The notes under the pieces are model-generated. The model was not told where the DNA came from. It saw nothing but the letters and a program-made list of their open reading frames with translations, and did not search any database. This document shows positions 30,701 through 40,431 of a DNA stretch of 64,000 bases, piece after piece (the first letter of the stretch is position 1; every line of letters starts with the position of its first letter). A program made the translations under genes and the position numbers. Origin of the DNA: Caecitellus pseudoparvulus. Taxonomy: Eukaryota; Bigyra: Bicosoecida. The stretch lies in NCBI GenBank assembly GCA_965644315.1, contig CBFFRQ010000069.1, positions 248,001 through 312,000 of the forward strand. The letters run 5' to 3'.

Positions 30701-32007
30701 ATGGTGTCACACATGCTGGACGGCAGGGCAGCCCGCGGCTGCCTGAGGAAGTCTGGATGGCCAGAGGGTGGCGCCTCCAGCGCCGGCGGCAGCAGCAGAG
30801 CAGCCCTGTGCTCGGGCGCGTCCTCCTTGGGCAACTCCTGCCCCAGGGACCGCTGCAGTGTCACCAGGTGCATGCGTTCCATGGATGCCAGGCCGCTCCC
30901 AGCGTGCAGGATGTCGCCCATGCCGCACCTCCACTCGTCCAGCCGGGGCCGCACTGCACGCAGGACTGCCGACACCCGCTGGGGTGCGAGGGGCGCAAGC
31001 ACCTCACGCAGGGCTGCCAAGCTGCTCTGCACACTGCAGTCTTCGAGGAGGTCCCCAGCCGCCTCCATCCACTGCGTAATGGCACTTTCGTTGGCCCGCT
31101 GGCGCTCAGCCTCGGCACGCTTGCGCCGGCGAATGAGTGCGCGTGCCTGCAGGTCCTTGATAGACTTGCTGGCTGTGTTGTGCTCCGCAGCACGGAGAGC
31201 TTGGCGGCGCCGGGCGTCAGCTGCTGCCGCAGCGTCGGTACCTGGCAATGGAGCCGTGGGAGCCTTGGCGGCTTCCACCGCACATGGCACATGGAACACA
31301 CGTCCCTGCGTGTCCTTGCCCACCGGCACGCCACTGGCATCCACACAGGCCCCTGCACCGTGGCAGTGCGCGCAAGACATGGAGCGGGCAGCCTTCACAG
31401 CAGTGAGCATGCCACTGACTTGCCCCTCAGGACCCCGCGTGCAGCCCAGCTTGGTCAGGGAATCCAGGCAGTGCTTGTGCAAGTGCGCAGAGCGAAGCTG
31501 GCCCGTGCTCTGCACCTTCCCCAGGGCGTGGCGCTCCAAAGGCCCCGCCGCGTTGAGAGCAGAGGTGGACGCGGGGGCGGCTTTGCCGCGGTTGATGCCA
31601 CTGTGGCGCCCGTTCGCTAGGAAGCCGCACAGAATGCACGGCGGGCTGCTGGGCCGCTGGTGCTGCTGAGTCCGGGAGGGAGAGAGTCTGCGCGGGCGTT
31701 GCATGGAGGACCGCGCAGCAGCCAGTGCTTGCTCGGAAGACAAGTACCTCGAACGCCCAGGGCGTCGTTTCAGAGTCAGGCCAGGGCCAGAGGGTGCGCT
31801 GCCGTCCCTGAGGAAGCCACCACCAATCGTGTTCACGGCGCGCTCCTGAAAGGCAGCGTGGGCTGAAGTGGCTGCTTGACCGGGGGATGAGCTCGTGGAG
31901 GGCACTACCTGCGGCTCTGAGCTGCTCTGTGTGCCAGCGTGGGACGCCTGGGAGCTGCTGGAGGACAGGTTCAGTGCCGCAGCAGATGAGGCTGACGAGC
32001 CAGACAT
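27745..32007 (-). CDS. Large orphan protein with ePHD-like zinc finger
   Basis: Single 4.3-kb exon, 1,420 residues from the ATG at 32007 (the frame opens slightly earlier with no ATG). The first 120 residues are Ser/Pro-rich and disordered. Residues about 120-260 hold a Cys/His pattern: CILC, then HKHC, then CAHC, a further Cys, and HVPC. This is the spacing of an extended PHD finger, suggesting chromatin association. A basic, charged helix follows (ARALIRRRKRAEAERQRAN), then a region rich in Pro/Ser/Ala. The C-terminal 450 residues are predicted helical (SQRSMQVAGHWLAAVGQVAP and similar) with no recognised family. Function unknown; nuclear location is inferred only from the finger and basic clusters. 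Convergent with CPOX, 40 bp between stops. Confidence 0.62.
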   Translation of the reverse strand: MSGSSASSAAALNLSSSSSQASHAGTQSSSEPQVVPSTSSSPGQAATSAHAAFQERAVNTIGGGFLRDGSAPSGPGLTLKRRPGRSRYLSSEQALAAARSSMQRPRRLSPSRTQQHQRPSSPPCILCGFLANGRHSGINRGKAAPASTSALNAAGPLERHALGKVQSTGQLRSAHLHKHCLDSLTKLGCTRGPEGQVSGMLTAVKAARSMSCAHCHGAGACVDASGVPVGKDTQGRVFHVPCAVEAAKAPTAPLPGTDAAAAADARRRQALRAAEHNTASKSIKDLQARALIRRRKRAEAERQRANESAITQWMEAAGDLLEDCSVQSSLAALREVLAPLAPQRVSAVLRAVRPRLDEWRCGMGDILHAGSGLASMERMHLVTLQRSLGQELPKEDAPEHRAALLLPPALEAPPSGHPDFLRQPRAALPSSMCDTIQKVCTQVLLSLRAAYVASTDRQAVAAVAAAEAAAAQLPSTPPPQAPPSPVASSPGHAGVQNSAVTCSTVTSPGTPPSPALSTPAGSSSPVVISSTPSPAAPQVPVATLQALSSHRQPATLRAWRGLAPRPAASDDAADCVALDTSVESSCVGSDDMQEGRDDAKEPLGSTVPPLPRRVAPADPVAVASPLSASLLQLVHSMEKRWARCPPPSAVHDASGARFRTLLAYTSLAAFTSVSTTSLASVAVARGLPAAEDLQQAAAFARAREAAIAAVGAGAAHPPQSLAATRPVQNRWARFIAECRVRALGPLGSCTSGDAAAGQHEQDAPSTPPPAKRRVAQQLRLNQAAGLAAASAQLQSAAGACADSPATSAAASQESAALPANSSSPPRHRLEEGSTWQEGAATAASDLGTSEAWAAWCPLDVVSHSSLRDLVPDVEGQDASPLDVSSGSSTSDDFLGVVEPCPTQLMQAALRGTPLLHGVATGHLLCEAGGRGDEAAIPPASDAALLAMLSATPATAAPEAASAPRRKRGTKRRLSSTKTQLSEAAQAFQLLPTVSAATGATPAWMSIGSALRFVSHAARGCAASLRQLHLDVQRHGVLPGRGVMKSVFRVLRAAPHPTLTSAASQLVHTVSSMFPPHAVAGTTALKSAAPVVGMIMDIALPFQPHLQCPEVALLPEQAPPLPGCAPRVQVRHHARPWRCEEADVTSGFAAHLGVGNATAHKLDVLAGRLSFAAWGAGQVLRDTAARLHQAHVHAPEAVQTYNQQVSDMVAAAAAVGGEAFRGCTTGALTPPWAAASRMATLLRSADAPLWKVVSTREDQTSPRAALSTSKQADYDVLQQQAAACLLVDACMAVFREHGEPRWVSPAGHSSRLLDRVTALSQRSMQVAGHWLAAVGQVAPLSPRFALAVAAAVRALPSPSHRAKCMAAWGVCPLRDVVQALLGCSTRRSAAVQAACVQSMGVVSDAGMQWASIVAAALKSVR

Positions 32008-32428
32008 GACGTTTGCAGGTGGTGGAGCAGGGAGAGGCACGCCAACGGAAAACCTTGTGGGCCTAGTGAAATCCTATGCACGTTTGGTGCGCTTCAGATC
32101 CCCGAGCAGCGCGGCAAGTACTTCCGTGTCAGTGCTCGCACGGTTTGGAAGTGGCGCTGTGTGCGTGCGGGATTTGAACTCCGGCTCAGGCCTACCGGGC
32201 ACGCTGGCGGCACGGTGAGGGCCGAAAGTGCCGATGTTTAGGAGGTAAAATAAATACTAGAGTTCAGTGTGTGTGTTTTGGGGTGTTTGTTGAATTGGTA
32301 AGATCCTACGTGCGCTGCCCGGACTAACCTTGCTGCACGCCCGTTGGCGCCCTTGCTGGGGGAATGCTTGGGGCGCTGCAGGCGTGGAAGCGTTGCACAG
32401 TGCATTGCAGAGAAGGCTAGGAGGGCGT
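32008..32428. other. Intergenic region, orphan ePHD gene / STT3 3' end
   Basis: 421 bp holding the promoter of the orphan gene and the 3' UTR of STT3. An A/T-rich patch lies at about 32240-32300. A GTTCAAATC-like string near 32175 on the minus strand does not fold into a T-arm. Confidence 0.4.
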
Positions 32429-35336
32429 CTACTGAGAAGAGGGCATGCGGTACACCGCCCACCGGCGGTTGTGCTCCTCGCCCGCAGGCACTGGGTCCCG
32501 CCCACAAGCGGCATCGGCGCAGCCACAACGCTTGCTCTGGTCATCGTTACACTTGACATGGCAGCCAGGGGACCCGGCAGGGTCGGGGGTGACCTGCAGG
32601 GAGTTGAATGCAAAGGCGTGTCCATCCACCCCGGACCGTGCGATGGCCACGAACTGCTTGCTGTGGCTCTCGGCGTGCGCCTTGGCCAGGGAGAAGTGCG
32701 CGCCAGTGGTGCCGCCGGCGTACGCTTTGTCGGCGGAGAAGGCGCTCTCAGAGGTGACGCAGCCGACGAACTTGGGGTCGGGTGAGGTTTTCTTGGAGAA
32801 AGAGGGGCTCGTCACTCGCTTGGTGCGAGCGGGGTCCAGGACAGAGGGCGCAGTGGGCAAGGCGTCAAAGGTGGAGCGCTTCTTGACCTTGAAGATGCGC
32901 ACGATCCAGTGCTCGGAGGTGAACGCCTCGTCCAGGTGCGTCAGCTCGTAGCCCTTGTGGCCGTACTCCACGTTGCGGGCGCGGTCAAAGCCGGTGGGTC
33001 GCCCCCACTCCGCATTCAGCTCGTCGAAGCGGTAGAAGCACATCTTGTACATCATGCAGTTGAGGAGCGTGGGGGAGCCACCTGAGTCCACCCGGAACTG
33101 GCCCCCCGAGAAGTAATCTGGCTCCTTGATGTGGGGGAAGACACCGCCGCCAATGCGCACCATCCACAGGAACTTGTTGATGTCGTCTCCCGAGTAGCCC
33201 GTGTAGCCGCCAAAGATGGCAAGGACGTAGTCCACATCCAGGGACTCCATGATGGGGTATGCGTCCGCTTCCGTGGAGGACATGGCCCGCCCCACCGTGG
33301 CGATGTGGGTGTTGTTCCAGGTGTTGTTGTCCACCAGCACGGTGCGGTTGCCCATGGCGGAGGTCTGGTAGCCATAGTCCCACCAGGACATGATCTTGGC
33401 ATCCGGTGCGGTGTTCATGCGCAGCCAGTAGTACGCCTCGCGGAAGTCGTCAAAGATGACCTTGCTGCCGTCAGCCCGGCGGGAGGCCAGGACGATGGAG
33501 GGGGACGAATACGCCTCGCTGGCCACGTAGGTTGCGTGCAGGGCGTAGAAGCAGAGCAGGGACAGGATGCCCAGCAGGACAGAGGCCGCTACGGGAATGG
33601 GGAAGGGCACCATGGGGCCTTTGTACGTTGAGGTCAGGAGCGCGGACAAGCCCTCATCCTTGGAGGACTTCTTCTTCTTGCTGCCCCCACGCTTGGCCGA
33701 GGAGGAGGAGCCGGAGGCGGAGGCATCGCCCTTGGCTTCCGCTGCTGCGAGGGCGGCAGCGCCCTCCTCGCTCAGCGCCAGCCACACATGTCCCGCGAAG
33801 GTGTTCAGCACCTCAGACAGGCCCACGGCGGCCAGCATGCAGGCGGCGGGGGCGAGGGTGAGCATGAGACGCACCATGACGCCAGCGAAGTACCAGGTGA
33901 TGGTGCCATACAGGATCAAGAACACCTTCCCGTCGTTGATGTCCTGGAAGAGGAAGTACAGGCCCACCGGTGCGAAGGGCACGCAGATGTGCAGGTCGAA
34001 GAAGAAGGAGGTCCAGCTGGTGGGCTGGTGCTCCGACACCGACGCGATGATGGGGATGTACTTGGAAGCGTAGGTGGGGTCCAGGAGGGACAGGGAGCGC
34101 CCCGTCCACTGCGTCTTGCCCAGCAGCTGCATGGTGATGAGCGTGCCCGCGACCAAGAGGACGCCGGCTGCCGCGGCGATGGACACGGCACGGCGGATGG
34201 TGGCTGCAGAGAGCTTGGCAATGCCCAGGAGATCGTACAGGGCGCGCACCTGGACCAGGATGAACACGCCATGTGACGCGGCGCACTCTGCTTGCTCCAC
34301 AACGTTGAAGCCGACGAATGGCACGTTCATCGCCATGATGGAGCCCAGGACGTAGAAGGTGGAGTACGCTACGTACAGGCGGGGCGTGTACATGTTGCCC
34401 AGGATCATGATGGTGACGTAGATGGGGATGATGTTGATGATGAAGACGTACCCTCCCCAGGCAGCCACCATGTAGAAGTAGGCCAGAGCGGCGCCGCAGG
34501 CCCACTTGAGGGAGCCCGTGTTCACAGCCCGCACCCACATGTAGAACGTGAACACCAACGCGAAGATGGCGACACCTTCGTTGTCGTAGCTGCCGCCCAC
34601 GGAGCGGGAGATGTACGAAGGCACGATGGCCACGAGAGCTGCTGCGACCAGGCCCGTGCTCTCCCGCTTCACCGTCTCCACCGTCATGAGGTACGTGGAC
34701 AGGGCCGTCAGAGCAGCAAAGAGGGGTGCCAGGAACACGCACATGTTGCGGATGTTCACGGAAATGTTCAGGTAGTTCATCGCACCGTGGATGGCAGCAG
34801 CAGTGGCCATGAGCCCAGGGTAAATGGTGCCACCGATAATGCGTCCCAGGGGGTACCATGCGCGATCATCGAACCAGTTCAGGAAAGCATAGAAACCCTC
34901 GCTACTCAGGAACTTGGTTGTGCGGTAGTCTGTGCCGGGCAGCGCGATTGGCGTGTGGGGGCTCCGCGGCGAGGCCAGCGGCGGGTACAGCACGCACTGA
35001 AGTACGGGTCGAACCTGTGAAGCGAAGCGGGCGGGGGAAGTGTGGGGCCGGCAGTGGTGGGCGTGCACATGAAGCCAGTGTATCGAGGGAACGCACTCAT
35101 GAATGACCTGCACAGACGCGGGAGGGGGGCGGGCAAGGGGTACAACACGTGGTGGTGCAGTGCAGGTGGCACAGCGAGGCAGCGCCGGCTGCGCGTGCTG
35201 CACGTACACTCTCCCACCGCACCACGGCAAACAGGCGAATGGAGAATGCAATGAGACAGATGAGGCCGAGCAGGGTGTACTTCAGCACAGGGGCCAGCAC
35301 GCGGCCGCGGTCGGCGGCAGCAGCATCCTTGCCCAT
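32429..35336 (-). CDS. STT3: Oligosaccharyltransferase catalytic subunit STT3
   Basis: Transfers the lipid-linked glycan to Asn-X-Ser/Thr in the ER lumen. Exons 35336-35208, 35107-35097 (11 nt), 35014-34998 (17 nt) and 34929-32429; introns 100, 82 and 68 bp. Total 885 residues. Splicing rebuilds [26 protein letters not shown], the universally conserved first luminal loop with its D-x-D-type metal/LLO residues; each junction is phase-correct. Also seen: WFDDRAWYPLGRIIGGTIYP, the SVSE-H motif region (IASVSEHQPTSW), the catalytic-domain WWDYG in KIMSWWDYGYQTSAMGNRT, and DNNTWNNTHIATVG. About 13 membrane segments. A Lys/Ser-rich cytosolic or luminal loop (SAKRGGSKKKKSSKDEG) precedes the soluble domain. 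The Cys-rich extension after the luminal domain is not typical of animal STT3. Confidence 0.96.
34998..35107 (-). other. STT3: Two STT3 microexons (11 nt and 17 nt)
   Basis: 35107-35097 reads GTCATTCATGA between GTGCAG and GTGCGT; 35014-34998 reads GTTCGACCCGTACTTCA between TTCACAG and GTGCGT. Together with one flanking base on each side they encode [10 protein letters not shown], so both must be included for a functional enzyme. Confidence 0.93.
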
Positions 35337-35627
35337 GGTGCACCTGGTGTGCCGCCTGGCAGCTGCTGCAAACTGTCACAGAAAGGGGCACCAGCGCTCA
35401 GCGTACGGTGAAGCCTCCCTTTCATGCCCACGACTGCACCGTGGCATGCATTGGGGTCAGCTTTTGTTTTGCTCGAGAGGCGCTGTTCGACTGCTGGGGT
35501 GGACCTGCACGGCAGGCAGCTGCACCAGCCTGCACCGTGGCCTGAATGCGGCAGGCTGCCGAGCCACCAAGTCGCGAGTGACATGCCAGTATCACTGCAG
35601 AGTTCAGAGCTACGCGTCGTGGGCCCC

Positions 35628-36409
35628 TTAGTCCGCCTCCAAGGGGGCAGAGCCTGTGCCTCTTGCTGCTGCAGTTCCTTGAGCACCCCCCTCGGTAGCC
35701 GCAACCTTGCGGGCTGTCGAAGAGGCAGGCTCTCCACCGGACAAAGGCTCATCATGTGCACGTTCTCGGGGGCGCTTTTCTCCACGGGCACGTCCACTTC
35801 CCACGCTGGGCGCAGTCGCTTCTGCTTCCCGGGCCTCGGCGGCAGCAGGGGCGGCGGCCGAGCACAGCTGGGCTGCATGCTTGGCACAATGCGCCTGGGC
35901 TGCCTGTCGAAATGCAGCAGGGTTGCTCTGTAGCTGGGCCGCGATGTCTGCCTCCAGCGGGTCGTGCACATTCGGCGTCGCGAGGAGCTGTTGCAAGGAC
36001 AGCAACAGCACACGAAGCCCGCAGCGAGCAGGGCTCCATGTACCAGCAGGTGGGGGCTTAAGAAGGTCTAGACACACTGCCCCTGTGCCTTGCGCGATGT
36101 TGGGGTGGTACACCGGCGTCAAGAAGTGCCTGAGCAAGGGAGGCGCAGGCCAGCTGTGGCAGAAGGCGCACCTCTGCACCGTGGCAGCGCTGCTGCTCAC
36201 ACTGAAGGGGGCCGCAAGGGGTACGATGCACCACATTGAACGCGTACGAGGAAGGCTCCATCCTCGTACGGACTCTCGCGGGGTCCTTGCAGCTGTACCT
36301 CCAACGCAAGAGTTTCGCCGTGAAACGCTGGCTCACCTCTCACAAGCACGCCTGGCACGCCGCCACTCTGCAAGTCAGCCAGCTCCTTCGCCACCCGACC
36401 ACGAAACAT
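35628..36409 (-). CDS. UBE2T: Ubiquitin-conjugating enzyme E2 T homologue
   Basis: E2 of the Fanconi anaemia pathway, which monoubiquitinates FANCD2/FANCI with FANCL. Exons 36409-36201 and 36129-35628 (71-bp intron, donor GTGAGC) give 236 residues. UBC fold from residue 1: VAKELADLQSGGVPGVLV, SPYEDGAFLVRV, YPLRPPSVHFLTPVYHPN (restored across the intron), catalytic Cys in GAVCLDLLK, then PPAGTWSPARCGLRVLLLSL and PNVHDPLEADIAAQLQSNPA, which is closer to UBE2T than to other E2s. The C-terminal 80 residues are Ala/Glu-rich and basic, as in UBE2T tails. No other pathway member is in the window. Confidence 0.82.
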
Positions 36410-36595
36410 TGCGAGTGGTAAGCGCTCGGGCAGTTAAACTCATTCCGCGCGGTGAGACGGCTGCTTTTTTATTCTGTTGCATTCGCTGGGGGCGGCGGGC
36501 ACCGTGCACGAGGCAAGGCGCCGGCGGCGCCCAGTGGGCAACTGCACACCAGCTACCCAACCCGTTGAGGTCGAATGAGTGGCAGCGTGAGTCGC

Positions 36596-37912
36596 TTACA
36601 ACTTGTCGGTCTTCTCCACCTTCTGGATGACACCAACAGCCACGGTCATGCGCATGTCACGCACGGCGAAGCGGCCGAGAGGAGGGAACTCCTTGTAGCA
36701 CTCAACGACCAGAGGGCGCTGGGGCTCCAGGGTGACGAGGCAGCCATCGCCAGTCTTGACGGTCTTGGGCATCTTCTCGGTCTCCTTGTTGGTACGGCGG
36801 TCGATCTTGTTGTGGATGACGGCCCACTTGCAGGCGACGTGCGCGGTGTGGCAGTCAATGACGGGGGCGTAGCCGGGGGAGATGTTCTTGTGGTTCATCA
36901 CGATGACCTGGGCGTCGAAGCTAGCGGTGTTGCGAGCGGGGTCGTTCTTGGCATCGGAGGCGACGTAGCCACGGCGCAGGTCCTTGACGGACAGGCCCTT
37001 GACGTTGAAGCCAACGTTGTCACCGGGGAAGGCCTCGGGGACAGACTCGTGGTGCATCTCCACGGACTTGATGTCGGTGGTCTTGCCGACGGGGCCGAAC
37101 TGGGCGGTCATGTTGGGCTTCAGGATGCCGGTCTCGACACGCCCGACAGGGACTGTTCCGATGCCGCCGATCTTGTACACATCCTGCAGGGGGACGCGCA
37201 GAGGCTTGTCGGAGGGACGCTTGGGTTCGCGCATCATGTCCAGAGCCTCAAGGAGGTAGGGGCCCTTGTACCAGCCCATCTTGTCGGACTTCTCGGTCAT
37301 GTTCTCGCCCTGGAAGCCGGAGATAGGGATGAAGCGGATGGGGTTCTTGGGGTTGTCGGGCTTGTAGCCGACCTTCTCCAGGTAGATCTTGACCTCAGCC
37401 ATGATCTCCTTGTAGCGGGACTCGGAGAACTTGACGGTGTCGTGGTCCATCTGGTTCACGCCAATGATCATCTGCTTCACACCCAGGGTGTGGGCCAGCA
37501 GAGCGTGCTCACGGGTCTGGCCGTCCTTGCTGATGCCAGCCTCGAAGGCACCCTCACGGGCGTTGACGATCAGCAGGGCAACATCGGCCTGGGAGGTACC
37601 GGTGATCATGTTCTTGATGAAGTCACGATGGCCGGGGGCGTCGATGACCGTGTACTGGTACTTGGGGGTCTCGAACTTCCACAGGGCAATGTCGATGGTG
37701 ATGCCGCGCTCGCGCTCGGCCTTGAGCTTGTCCAGCACCCAGGCGTACTTGAAGGAGCCCTTGCCCAGCTCGGCGGCCTCCTTCTCGAACTTCTCGATGG
37801 TACGCTTGTCAATGCCACCGCACTTGTAGATCAAGTGGCCGGTGGTGGTTGACTTGCCGGAATCGACGTGGCCAATCACCACCAGGTTGATATGCTTCTT
37901 CTCCTTGCCCAT
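36596..37912 (-). CDS. EEF1A: Translation elongation factor 1-alpha
   Basis: GTPase that delivers aminoacyl-tRNA to the ribosome. Intronless CDS, 438 residues; the usual length is 445-462, the difference being a shorter loop after WYKGP and a short C-terminal tail ending VEKTDKL. Seen: P-loop GHVDSGKST, switch [36 protein letters not shown], domain [21 protein letters not shown], domain [20 protein letters not shown]. Odd: the guanine-specificity motif N-K-x-D reads NQMD (AAC CAG ATG GAC near 37450). Codon use is strongly biased to C/G-ending codons, as for a highly expressed gene. Clearly EF-1alpha rather than the EFL paralogue. The long antisense frame across this gene is an artefact of GC3. 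Confidence 0.97.
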   Translation of the reverse strand: MGKEKKHINLVVIGHVDSGKSTTTGHLIYKCGGIDKRTIEKFEKEAAELGKGSFKYAWVLDKLKAERERGITIDIALWKFETPKYQYTVIDAPGHRDFIKNMITGTSQADVALLIVNAREGAFEAGISKDGQTREHALLAHTLGVKQMIIGVNQMDHDTVKFSESRYKEIMAEVKIYLEKVGYKPDNPKNPIRFIPISGFQGENMTEKSDKMGWYKGPYLLEALDMMREPKRPSDKPLRVPLQDVYKIGGIGTVPVGRVETGILKPNMTAQFGPVGKTTDIKSVEMHHESVPEAFPGDNVGFNVKGLSVKDLRRGYVASDAKNDPARNTASFDAQVIVMNHKNISPGYAPVIDCHTAHVACKWAVIHNKIDRRTNKETEKMPKTVKTGDGCLVTLEPQRPLVVECYKEFPPLGRFAVRDMRMTVAVGVIQKVEKTDKL

Positions 37913-38837
37913 CTTGGCTTACAGAAGTTGCACGTTCAACGACTGTGCAGTGGGAGGAAGGATTCTCGTGAGGCGTGTGCAGGGCCGCAGAAACACAGAA
38001 ACGCGGGGGGTCCTGGCAGGCGCGCACGCCGTCGACAGGCGACAAGACACGCGGACACTACATAAACAGTGTTGTATGTGCTTTTGGTGAGGTTCCTGTG
38101 CGTCCCGACGCGCCGTGCCACGTTCCCACATGACGTGGTGCAGAGGCACGAACAGGTGCACCGGCAGAACAGGCCCGCTTCCCACGCGCCGCGGGCGTCC
38201 CGTCGGAGCAATCCAGCACAGCCCAGGCGTACACTTTGCAATACACTCTAAGGTTGTGCTTTGTCATGCCCAGGGAGCGCGCGGGCGCGCCGCCGCCGGA
38301 ACGCGCGCCGCAGGGCTGTGGCGGTGACACAGCCACCACGCCGGAAACACAAAGAGCAGCACAGGCACGCTAGACAGCCTGCACAGGACACTAAACACTC
38401 ACCAACAGAACTGCACTCGGACTGAGACGTCAACAGGGACGTTCGGCTCAACGGTATGCAAAAGGAATGAAAAGTGCTGTGGCTCGAGTTCTGCCGGGTA
38501 GATTAGGGTCATGTCTTAAGAGCCAGGGGCAACTTTTTTAAGGACTTTGCCGTCACGAATACCCCCCCCTCCCCCCCTCCAGAACCACAGCCTTCGCTCC
38601 CTCACTCTACGTCCGGGACGGGCCCCCTCCGGGTAGGAGCCAGCTGACAAACCACAAGGACTATCCAACAGATGCTGCACAGAATTGCAGCATCCTGCAG
38701 CTTTGCCAACCGACGCGATTGCGAGCCCTGCACGCAGACGCTCGCGCTCCAGCCGGCTTCCACCTTGGCGCTCTATCCCAAGGCAACGCGTGCTCGCGAG
38801 TGCTTGCTCGAGAGGCTAGTTCCAACTCCAAGGCGCC
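37913..38837. other. EF-1alpha promoter region with probable 5'-UTR intron
   Basis: 925 bp between divergent starts. On the minus strand a donor GTTG/GTGAGTGTTT at 38402 and an acceptor CTCCCACTGCACAG ending at 37943 define a likely 460-bp intron in the EF-1alpha 5' UTR, a frequent arrangement for this gene. A C/T-rich tract lies near 38565-38590. No TATA box seen. The right end should hold the promoter of the gene at 38838. Confidence 0.5.
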
Positions 38838-39688
38838 ATGCGATCGTATGCAGCGCTGCTGCTGACTGCAGCGACGGGGCTGGTCTCCTTGTCTGGTGTG
38901 TGCTGCACTGCACTTGGAGCCCGTGCATTCCCCGCCACCACATCCCCTCCCCGTTCGCACTTGTGCAGCATGTGACGCGGCGTGGACTCTGAACGCGACA
39001 TATGTTGCTCAGAGCACGGTGAGTGGGCGGACTGCATAAGTGCAGCCTGCGCGACCTTGCCAAGAGCAGCTTCAGCCACGTTCGGCTGGTGTCGCCTTCG
39101 CAGAGCGATGGGTTCAAAGGCATTGGCTGTGCCCACCACTCGTCCGTTACGGAGGTCGGGTACCCTCTTGTGCAAGTGTCTGTTGACCAGGCTGGACGGC
39201 TGCCGGGTGAAATGGCGTGTGTTGAGTTCAATTGGGATGCGCAAGACAGCAGCGTGTGCCTGGATACTCGCCCCTGCTTCGTGGACAACCCCGAAGATGG
39301 CGCAGTGACCTGTGCAGGTGCCAACGTCACCATCGGAAGCTTGAAATTGGCAGAGCACATCACGTACTCCCACGGAGGGCAGTGCTTCACCATCAACATC
39401 CACGAGGCAGAGGTGGTGTGGGTGCAGGAGGCAGACCCTCCCGCCCACGGCGGCAAGGACGGACCAGCGCCCCTGGGTGCGGGCAAGATCGTCGGCATCA
39501 TCATCGCCGTCCTCGTCGCACTCTTCGTAGCAGGCTTTGCTGTCTGGTGGTGGCTCCGCCGCCCAAAGCGAGGCCCCATCCTCACCGCCTCCAGCAGCTC
39601 TGGGGCAGGCTATGCCCGCTTCACCTCCTCCACAGCTGCGCCCACGCCCCCCTTGGCTGGCGCCAGTGGTTACCAGACTGGTGTCTGA
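38838..39688 (+). CDS. Small type I membrane protein, Cys-containing ectodomain
   Basis: Exons 38838-38895, 38969-39018 and 39065-39688 give 243 residues. Intron 2 is only 46 bp (39019-39064). Residues 1-20 (MRSYAALLLTAATGLVSLSA) form a clear signal peptide. The ectodomain of about 145 residues carries seven or eight Cys (including CVEFNW, VCLDTRPCF, VTCAG, QCFTINI) and N-glycosylation sites (LNAT, GANVT). A single membrane segment (IVGIIIAVLVALFVAGFAVWW) is followed by basic RRPKR and a Ser/Thr/Pro-rich tail of about 45 residues. No family recognised; the Cys spacing suggests a small disulphide-bonded beta domain. Its stop is 8 bp from the stop of the gene on the other strand. Confidence 0.68.
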
Positions 39689-39696
39689 ATGCACCT

Positions 39697-40431
39697 TCAT
39701 CGTCGTTTGCCTCGACGAGTACCCCGCTTGCCAGCTGAAGCGGACGCACCGCTGCCCATGGGCTGCCGCACCCGCAACACGCCCCCCTTGAACGCTCCCG
39801 TCTCCAAGGACTTGGAGGGGTCCGCCTTGAAGCGCTGCTTGGTAGCCACCTTCACCTTGGCGTGTGCTGCCGTGCGGCCGGTGACGAGGTCTGCCTCCCG
39901 AGCCAACTCCGCCTCTCGAGCCGCCCGGGACTCCCGCTTCGCCTTCACACCCATCCACATCTTCCGGGGCATCTTTTCTTTGTGCTGCACCCTCAGCCCC
40001 AGCCCCTCCAGCTTGCGCGCCTCCCAGATCTTCTTGTCCCTGCCCTTGAACGTGCTGGCGCCCAGCTCAGTCACGCTCTTCCAAATGCTCTCAAAGTCTG
40101 ACGCAACTTGGTACTTCTCTGAATCCTTCACCTTGGGGCCTTGTCCGGCACCCTCTCCCTTGGCCTGCACGGCTCAGGGCAGGAAAAGTAGGTGCAGGGA
40201 GGGATGTGTGGCCAGGCCAGCATTCCTGCTGGCAGTGCAAGCCACGCACCTCTGCCTCGTCACGGGCACGCTTTTTCCCACGCTTAGGCCTTGCCGATGG
40301 GTCTGTGAATTCCACCACTTTCTGCGGCGCACGGTGCGGCCCTTCGTAAAGCAGCTGCGCAGCACACCCCGAAGTGCGAACTGGGAACCGAATTCCGCAC
40401 TCACAACGGCGCGCTTTTTCTTCTCAGGCAT
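39697..40431 (-). CDS. C1orf131/FAF1-like (DUF4602) nucleolar protein
   Basis: Exons 40431-40405, 40321-40250 and 40164-39697 (introns 83 and 85 bp) give 188 residues. Very basic throughout, starting MPEKKKRAV. The central segment FESIWKSVTELGASTFKGRD followed by KKIWEARKLEGLGLRVQHKE, then PRKMWMGVKAKRESRAAREAE, resembles DUF4602 proteins (human C1orf131, yeast Faf1), small-subunit processome factors. The C-terminus is Arg/Lys/Gly-rich. Family assignment rests on my reading of spacing and composition and is moderate; a generic nucleolar basic protein is the alternative. Confidence 0.55.

Noticed and set aside
32160-32230. tRNA-like string GAGTTCAAATCCC on the minus strand
   Set aside because: T-stem has only two of five pairs, and no anticodon or acceptor stem can be formed.
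36575-37852. 425-residue plus-strand open frame antisense to EF-1alpha
   Set aside because: Mirror of the strongly G/C-ending codons of EF-1alpha; Val/Leu/Asp-rich composition and no similarity to any family.
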